This document shows, piece by piece, positions 41,894 to 46,885 of a stretch of 46,885 nt of DNA (position 1 is its first letter; every line of letters begins with the position of its first letter). The notes beneath the pieces were generated by a model. It was not told the DNA's origin, made no database searches, and worked only from the letters and a program-made list of their open reading frames with translations. Source of the stretch: Candidatus Kapaibacterium sp. (GTDB lineage Bacteria; Bacteroidota; Ignavibacteria; Kapaibacteriales; WFXC01); NCBI GenBank assembly GCA_026996895.1, contig JALWJX010000077.1, positions 1-46,885 of the forward strand. The letters are read 5' to 3'. The position numbers were made by a program, and so were the translations under genes.

Positions 41894-44800
41894 CTACATC
41901 GTTCGTCGGTACTGTCCACCGACCTGATATAGGGCATGGGTAATTTGCCCCAGGGAAGCAACTTTGCTGACTTCCATCAGTTGCTCGAAGATATTACGAT
42001 GCTGGACAGCCGCTTGTTTCAGTTCCTCCAGTTTTTTCGGTGCAATAGCTGCATTGCGGCGCTGGAACGCGCGAAGATTTGCAATTTGTTGTTCTTTTTC
42101 TTCTTTCGTCGCACGTACCACCCGATCGGGAATCTGGTAAGGAGATCCTTCTTTGCTGAGAAATGTGTTGACGCCGATGATTGGCAACTTGCCGCTGTTT
42201 TTCAACTGTTCGTAATACAGGGATTCCTCCTGAATCTTGCTCCGCTGGTACATCAACTCCATTGCACCCAGGACACCGCCGCGGCTATTGAGTCGGCGGA
42301 ATTCTTCCATTACGGCTTCCTCTACCATATCGGTTAGCAGTTCGATGATGAAAGAGCCCTGCCACGGATTTTCATTTTTGGCTAAGCCCAGTTCTCGGTT
42401 GATGATCAATTGAATTGCCAGTGCCCGGCGGACAGATTCTTCTGTAGGGGTGGTGATAGCTTCGTCATACGCATTGGTGTGGAGTGAATTGCAGTTGTCG
42501 AAAATAGCGTACAGTGCCTGCAGGGTAGTGCGGATGTCGTTGAACGCGATTTCCTGAGCGTGGAGAGAGCGCCCGGACGTCTGAATGTGGTATTTCAATT
42601 TCTGCGAGCGTTCGTTGCCACCATATTTATGCCGAATCGCTTTTGCCCAGATGCGACGAGCAACACGCCCAATAACCGAGTATTCGGGGTCCATTCCGTT
42701 GCTGAAGAAAAACGAAAGATTCGGAGCGAAGCTGTCAATAGGCATTCCCCGGCTGAGATAGTATTCCACGTAGGTAAAGGCATTTGCTAAGGTAAACGCC
42801 AATTGGGTGATCGGATTTGCTCCCGCTTCAGCAATGTGATAGCCAGAGATCGATACGGAGTAGAAATTCCGAACGTTGTGGTCGATGAAATACTGCTGGA
42901 TGTCGCCCATCATCCGGAGAGCAAATTCCACTGAGAAGATACAGGTGTTTTGCGCCTGGTCTTCCTTTAAAATGTCTGCCTGCACGGTGCCGCGCACAAC
43001 TCGCAGTGCATCTGCCTTGATTTTTTCGTACACTTCTCGAGGGAGGACTTGATCACCCGTGACACCCAGGAGCATAAGTCCCAGCCCGTTGTGTCCTTTT
43101 GGAAGCTTTCCTTCGTATCGGGGGCGGGGTACTCCCAGATCTGCGTAGATCTGCTCAATCTTTTGCTCTACCTCTTCCTGGAGTCCGTTCTGCAAAATGT
43201 ATTTTTCACATTGCTGGTCAATAGCGGTGTTGAAGAAGAAGGCTAACATCATCGGAGCGGGACCATTGATGGTCATCGAAACAGAGGTTTTCGGATCGCA
43301 CAGATCAAATCCTGAATAGAGTTTTTTCGCATCATCCAGCGTTGCAACGCTAACGCCTGAGTTGCCAATTTTCCCGTAAATGTCTGGCTGGTAGTCCGGA
43401 TCTTCACCATAGAGTGTGACCGAATCAAAAGCGGTGCTGAGCCGTTTTGCCGGCATATCTTCGCACAAAAAGTGGAAACGTCGGTTGGTCCGCTCCGGCG
43501 TTCCCTCGCCCGCAAACTGGCGCGTGGGATCTTCATCCTTGCGCTTGTAAGGATAAATCCCTGCGGTGTACGGGAATTCGCCGGGGAAGTTCTCTTCCAG
43601 ACTCCAGCGCACAATATCACCCCAATCCTGAAATTTTGGAGTTGCTACCTTTGGAATCTTCTGGTGACTGAGCGATTCAGTGAAATTTTCAACCTGAATT
43701 TCCCGACCCCGCACAGTATAGGTGGCAACGGGCTTGCGATAGCGCTCCAGTTTGTTTTCCCAATTGGCGAGGATTTCTTTGACTTCGTCGCTGAGCTGAG
43801 ATTCCAGTTCCTGATAGCGCTGTTGCAGAATGCTGACATCTTCTCCTGCTCCAGATAACTCCTCAATAGCGCCCTTGAGGCGATAGAGACGCCGGGCAAT
43901 GGTGCTTTGCTCTTCCACGTATTGTTTGTATCGCTTATGTTCGTCTACGATCTCACCCAGGTACCGGGTGCGTTCGGGAGGAATGATGTAGACTTTGCGG
44001 GTTGTTGCTTCTGTTAACTCAGAGGAAGATTCCCACGGAACGCCCGTTTTGTTGCGAATTGTATCCATCAATGCACGGTAGAGTCGATTGACGCCGGGAT
44101 CGTTAAATTGTGAAGCGATAGTGCCATAGACGGGCATTTTCTCCGGCGGCTCATCAAAACGATGATGAGCACGGCGATACTGCTTACGGACTTCGCGCAG
44201 CGCATCTTCTGCCCCGAATTTGTCGAATTTGTTTATAGCGATCAGGTCGGCATAATCGATCATCGCAATTTTTTCCAATTGCGTTGGAGCGCCGTACTCC
44301 GGGGTCATCACGTATAGCGTGACATCTGCCAGCTCCACAATTTCGTAGTCTCCCTGTCCAATACCAGCCGTCTCGATGATGATGAAATCTACCGGGGTGA
44401 TTCGCAATAGATCAATGGCGGGGCGCAGCGTTGCGCTGATCGCACCGACCGCATTGCGAGTGGCAAAGGAACGCATATAAATGTTGGGCGTATAGATCGA
44501 GTTCATTCGAATGCGATCGCCTAACAGTGCGCCGCCGGTCTTCTTTTTCGATGGATCAACTGAGAGAATGGCAACGTGTTTATCAGGAAAATCGATCTGG
44601 AAGCGGCGGACCAGCTCATCCGTAAGGGAAGATTTGCCAGCACCGCCAGTTCCGGTGATCCCCAAAATTGGAATGGTGCGCCCGTCAAAGCGCTTGCGCG
44701 CTTGTTCCAGCAATTCTTGCGTCTCAGGGCGGTCGGCGTAGTTTTCAACAAAGGAGATGGTTTGCGCTAAGGTTAGATGATCGTTTTGCGCGATCAAATT

Positions 44801-45265
44801 CAGTTCGTTGCCTTCAAGCTGGGTTTTGGTGGGAAAGTCTGATTTTTCCAGCAGGTCGTTGATCATTCCCTGCAAACCCATAATGCGACCGTCTTCGGGA
44901 GAATAGATGCGAGTAATTCCATAGCGGTGGAGCTCTTCCATTTCATTGGGCAGGATAGTACCACCACCACCACCAAAAATTTTAATGTGATGAGCTCCCT
45001 TTTCTTGTAGCAGGTCGTAGAGGTACGTGAAAAACTCCATATGCCCGCCCTGATAGCTGGTAACAGCCACTGCCTGAACATCTTCCTGGATAGCTGTCTG
45101 GACAATCTCTGCGACTGATCGGTTGTGCCCAATGTGAATCACTTCAGCTCCCGATGCCTGCATAATCCGCCGCATAATGTTGATTGCCGCATCGTGCCCG
45201 TCAAACAGAGAAGCAGCAGTTACAATTCGCACATTGTTTCGGGGTCTATAGGGTGCTGTAGACAT
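41894..45265 (-). CDS. icmF: Fused isobutyryl-CoA mutase IcmF (B12-dependent acyl-CoA mutase with built-in G-protein chaperone)
   Basis: 1123-residue adenosylcobalamin enzyme interconverting branched and linear acyl-CoAs such as isobutyryl- and n-butyryl-CoA. Domain order is diagnostic: B12-binding domain (about 8-140, [18 protein letters not shown]), MeaB-like GTPase (about 190-420, P-loop [12 protein letters not shown]), linker, and mutase TIM-barrel (from about 555), with [29 protein letters not shown] and [19 protein letters not shown]. Substrate-pocket residues are Tyr571 in TAGIYPYKR (Phe in typical IcmF, Tyr in methylmalonyl-CoA mutase) and Gln772 in LKEDQAQNT (Gln in IcmF, Arg in methylmalonyl-CoA mutase). 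The ATG at 45265 is preferred over a TTG at 45301. Heads a run with the Yip1-family and DUF445 genes. Confidence 0.96.
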   Translation of the reverse strand: MSTAPYRPRNNVRIVTAASLFDGHDAAINIMRRIMQASGAEVIHIGHNRSVAEIVQTAIQEDVQAVAVTSYQGGHMEFFTYLYDLLQEKGAHHIKIFGGGGGTILPNEMEELHRYGITRIYSPEDGRIMGLQGMINDLLEKSDFPTKTQLEGNELNLIAQNDHLTLAQTISFVENYADRPETQELLEQARKRFDGRTIPILGITGTGGAGKSSLTDELVRRFQIDFPDKHVAILSVDPSKKKTGGALLGDRIRMNSIYTPNIYMRSFATRNAVGAISATLRPAIDLLRITPVDFIIIETAGIGQGDYEIVELADVTLYVMTPEYGAPTQLEKIAMIDYADLIAINKFDKFGAEDALREVRKQYRRAHHRFDEPPEKMPVYGTIASQFNDPGVNRLYRALMDTIRNKTGVPWESSSELTEATTRKVYIIPPERTRYLGEIVDEHKRYKQYVEEQSTIARRLYRLKGAIEELSGAGEDVSILQQRYQELESQLSDEVKEILANWENKLERYRKPVATYTVRGREIQVENFTESLSHQKIPKVATPKFQDWGDIVRWSLEENFPGEFPYTAGIYPYKRKDEDPTRQFAGEGTPERTNRRFHFLCEDMPAKRLSTAFDSVTLYGEDPDYQPDIYGKIGNSGVSVATLDDAKKLYSGFDLCDPKTSVSMTINGPAPMMLAFFFNTAIDQQCEKYILQNGLQEEVEQKIEQIYADLGVPRPRYEGKLPKGHNGLGLMLLGVTGDQVLPREVYEKIKADALRVVRGTVQADILKEDQAQNTCIFSVEFALRMMGDIQQYFIDHNVRNFYSVSISGYHIAEAGANPITQLAFTLANAFTYVEYYLSRGMPIDSFAPNLSFFFSNGMDPEYSVIGRVARRIWAKAIRHKYGGNERSQKLKYHIQTSGRSLHAQEIAFNDIRTTLQALYAIFDNCNSLHTNAYDEAITTPTEESVRRALAIQLIINRELGLAKNENPWQGSFIIELLTDMVEEAVMEEFRRLNSRGGVLGAMELMYQRSKIQEESLYYEQLKNSGKLPIIGVNTFLSKEGSPYQIPDRVVRATKEEKEQQIANLRAFQRRNAAIAPKKLEELKQAAVQHRNIFEQLMEVSKVASLGQITHALYQVGGQYRRTM

Positions 45266-45372
45266 TGGATATACCAGCTTTGTCCCGTTACCTTTATCCA
45301 ACGTATGGACGGATGGTTACTTGCTTCAGTTTTCGTAAGTTAAGGTTTTAACAACAGTGTATACAAGCACAG

Positions 45373-46885
45373 ATGGGAAGCCGAAAGCGGAAAAAATCAT
45401 TGTTAGTTGTGGAATCGCCAACCAAAGCGCAAACGTTGCGAAAATATCTTGGAAAAAATTTTGTCGTTGAAGCTTCTGTTGGACATATCAAGGATTTACC
45501 ACCGCACCGATTGGGTGTGCAGATTGAAAAGGGATTCAAGCCAGTCTATCAACTGGTGCGTGGTAAGAAAGAGATTGTGGAGAAGATCTGTTCTGCAGCA
45601 AAGCAATCGGAAGAAGTATTGATTGCCACGGATCCGGATCGGGAGGGAGAAGCAATTGCCTATCACATTGCGGAAGAGATTCAAAAGCGGGCGCCGGAAG
45701 CCAGAGAGAAAATCAAGCGCGTGTTGTTTACGGAGATTACCAAATCCGGGGTGCAGAAGGGTTTGGAAGCGCCGCGGGATATCGACATAAATCTGGTATT
45801 GTCCCAGCAGGCACGCCGGGTATTGGATCGATTGATCGGCTATAAAATTTCTCCCTTTTTGTGGCGAATGCTGCCGGGCAAGTCGGAAAAGGTCTTATCA
45901 GCCGGCCGTGTCCAGTCTGTGGCGTTACGGTTAATTGTAGAGCGAGAGCGGGCAATTCAGGAATTTGAGCCGATTGCTTATTGGCTGGTGTTTGGTGATT
46001 TTGCACTGGAAGCAGAATCGGAGCAGACGTTCCAGGCACGATTGGTTAAAATTGCCGGAAAAGCATTGCAACGCCCAGAAGGGTCTGCCCGGGATTACAC
46101 GGAAGAAGAATTGCAAAAGTTGTTTTTTATTCGATCCGAAGAAGAGGCGGAGCGGATCATTGCGGAGCTGCGGGAAGTCCCGGAGTTTCGGATTGCTTCC
46201 ATTCAGTCCCGAAAAGTATTTCGCAATCCGCCGGCACCCTTTATTACCAGTTCTTTGCAGCAGGAAGCAGCCAATCGGCTGGGACTTTCCTCGCGGCGAA
46301 CGATGCAGTTGGCGCAGCGGCTGTACGAAGGTGTAGAGATTGGCCAGGAAGGGATCGTTGGCTTGATTACGTATATGCGAACGGATTCCCCGCGGGTCAG
46401 TGCTGAAGCGCAGCAGGAAGCGCGGGAGGTTATCGCTCAGAAATGGGGCGAGGAATACCTTCCTGAAACTCCGCCGCAGTATACTACGAAAGTGCCAAAG
46501 GCACAGGAGGCACACGAAGCGATTCGCCCGACATCCCTCCGGTTTACTCCAGAGTACGTTCGCCCCTTTTTAGATCCGCAAATGGCGGCGCTCTATGAGC
46601 TGATTTATCAACGCTTTATAGCATCACAGATGAAGCCGGCACAGTTGGAGCGGACGACCGTTACGATCAAAGGAGGAAAATTTGAATTCCGCGTGACTGG
46701 ATCTGTCGTGCTCTTTCCCGGATTTTTAGCCGTTTATCAGGAGGTGCAGGAAGAGGGGCAGGGCAGCGAGGAAGATCGAGAAGAGCAGCGATTGCCGGAA
46801 GGATTAACAAAAGACGCTGAAGTGTTTCCGAAGAAATTTTTTGCAAAGCAATCCCAGACGAAACCACCGGCACGGTATACAGAGG
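45373..46885 (+). CDS. topA: DNA topoisomerase I, 5' part (gene runs off the window)
   Basis: Type IA topoisomerase that relaxes negative supercoils. The first 504 residues are present. Toprim domain: SLLVVESPTKAQTL, then ASVGHIKDLP, then IATDPDREGEAIAYHIAEE with the metal-binding acidic residues. The cleavage domain has QSVALRLIVERE and the active-site Tyr334 in GLITYMRTDSPRVS, followed by QEAHEAIRPTS. The zinc-finger or Lys-rich C-terminal region lies beyond the window. The ATG at 45373 fits the family N-terminus. It is divergent from icmF across a 107-bp AT-richer gap that must hold both promoters; I cannot place them with confidence. Confidence 0.97.
   Translation, partial: MGSRKRKKSLLVVESPTKAQTLRKYLGKNFVVEASVGHIKDLPPHRLGVQIEKGFKPVYQLVRGKKEIVEKICSAAKQSEEVLIATDPDREGEAIAYHIAEEIQKRAPEAREKIKRVLFTEITKSGVQKGLEAPRDIDINLVLSQQARRVLDRLIGYKISPFLWRMLPGKSEKVLSAGRVQSVALRLIVERERAIQEFEPIAYWLVFGDFALEAESEQTFQARLVKIAGKALQRPEGSARDYTEEELQKLFFIRSEEEAERIIAELREVPEFRIASIQSRKVFRNPPAPFITSSLQQEAANRLGLSSRRTMQLAQRLYEGVEIGQEGIVGLITYMRTDSPRVSAEAQQEAREVIAQKWGEEYLPETPPQYTTKVPKAQEAHEAIRPTSLRFTPEYVRPFLDPQMAALYELIYQRFIASQMKPAQLERTTVTIKGGKFEFRVTGSVVLFPGFLAVYQEVQEEGQGSEEDREEQRLPEGLTKDAEVFPKKFFAKQSQTKPPARYTE

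Noticed and set aside
1-46885. tRNA or rRNA genes
   Set aside because: No cloverleaf with a GGTTCGA-type T arm and no rRNA signature was found by eye on either strand.

Overview
The window looks like chromosomal DNA from a Gram-negative member of the FCB superphylum. The best guess is the Chlorobiota/Ignavibacteria/Kapabacteria side rather than true Bacteroidota. Clues seen directly are: a 2042-residue secreted protein ending in a type IX secretion (T9SS) sorting-like domain; a type III glutamine synthetase; a Bacteroidota-like RNA polymerase omega subunit; an Omp85 barrel with a SLRAW loop motif; and promoters with -10 elements of the form TAnnTTTG combined with ordinary -35 boxes. Many genes carry clear Shine-Dalgarno sequences, which argues against a typical Bacteroidota. 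The species assignment is inference.

Layout. 0-5.2 kb: an HU-type nucleoid protein (minus strand, runs off the left edge), then a plus-strand run of porin-like barrel, archease, RtcB RNA ligase and ComM/YifB ATPase. 5.3-7.8 kb: a small DUF2795 protein and an Omp85-family outer-membrane protein. 7.8-10.5 kb: a minus-strand Lrp/AsnC regulator and glutamine synthetase III unit with a strong promoter framed by 11-bp repeats. 10.7-16.9 kb: a giant secreted multidomain protein (cohesin-like, LamG, dockerin, Ig-like, T9SS C-terminal domain) followed by a perfect terminator. 17.2-20.4 kb: trmB-like methyltransferase and mtnA (minus) divergent from the GTPase der (plus). 20.5-25.9 kb: a three-gene envelope cassette (a membrane-anchored periplasmic protein of GldM/PorM-like architecture and two unfamiliar barrel proteins). 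26.2-29.5 kb: rpoZ, coaBC and a multipass acyltransferase-like protein. 34.7-39.6 kb: Lon protease, a secreted WD40-like protein and an FmdB-type zinc ribbon protein. 39.8-45.3 kb (minus): DUF445 protein, Yip1-family protein and the fused acyl-CoA mutase IcmF. 45.4 kb to the right edge: DNA topoisomerase I, incomplete.

The segment from about 29.6 to 33.6 kb is different. It holds a cluster of GC-rich palindromes, a direct copy of one palindromic unit 1.3 kb away, a nuclease-like coding fragment resembling the C-terminus of Mu-like head proteins, a well-structured candidate noncoding RNA (possibly 6S-like) with a strong terminator, two unknown overlapping genes, a Mu gp37-like gene, a broken coding region with a frameshift, and two tiny membrane proteins. 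I read it as a decayed Mu-like prophage or other mobile island, with moderate confidence.

The most promising leads for something undescribed are the envelope cassette at 20.5-25.9 kb, the structured RNA at 30.66-30.84 kb, the palindrome family at 29.6 and 30.9 kb, and the arginine-rich tails on the omega subunit and on the cassette's first protein. All remaining genes are recognisable housekeeping or envelope functions.
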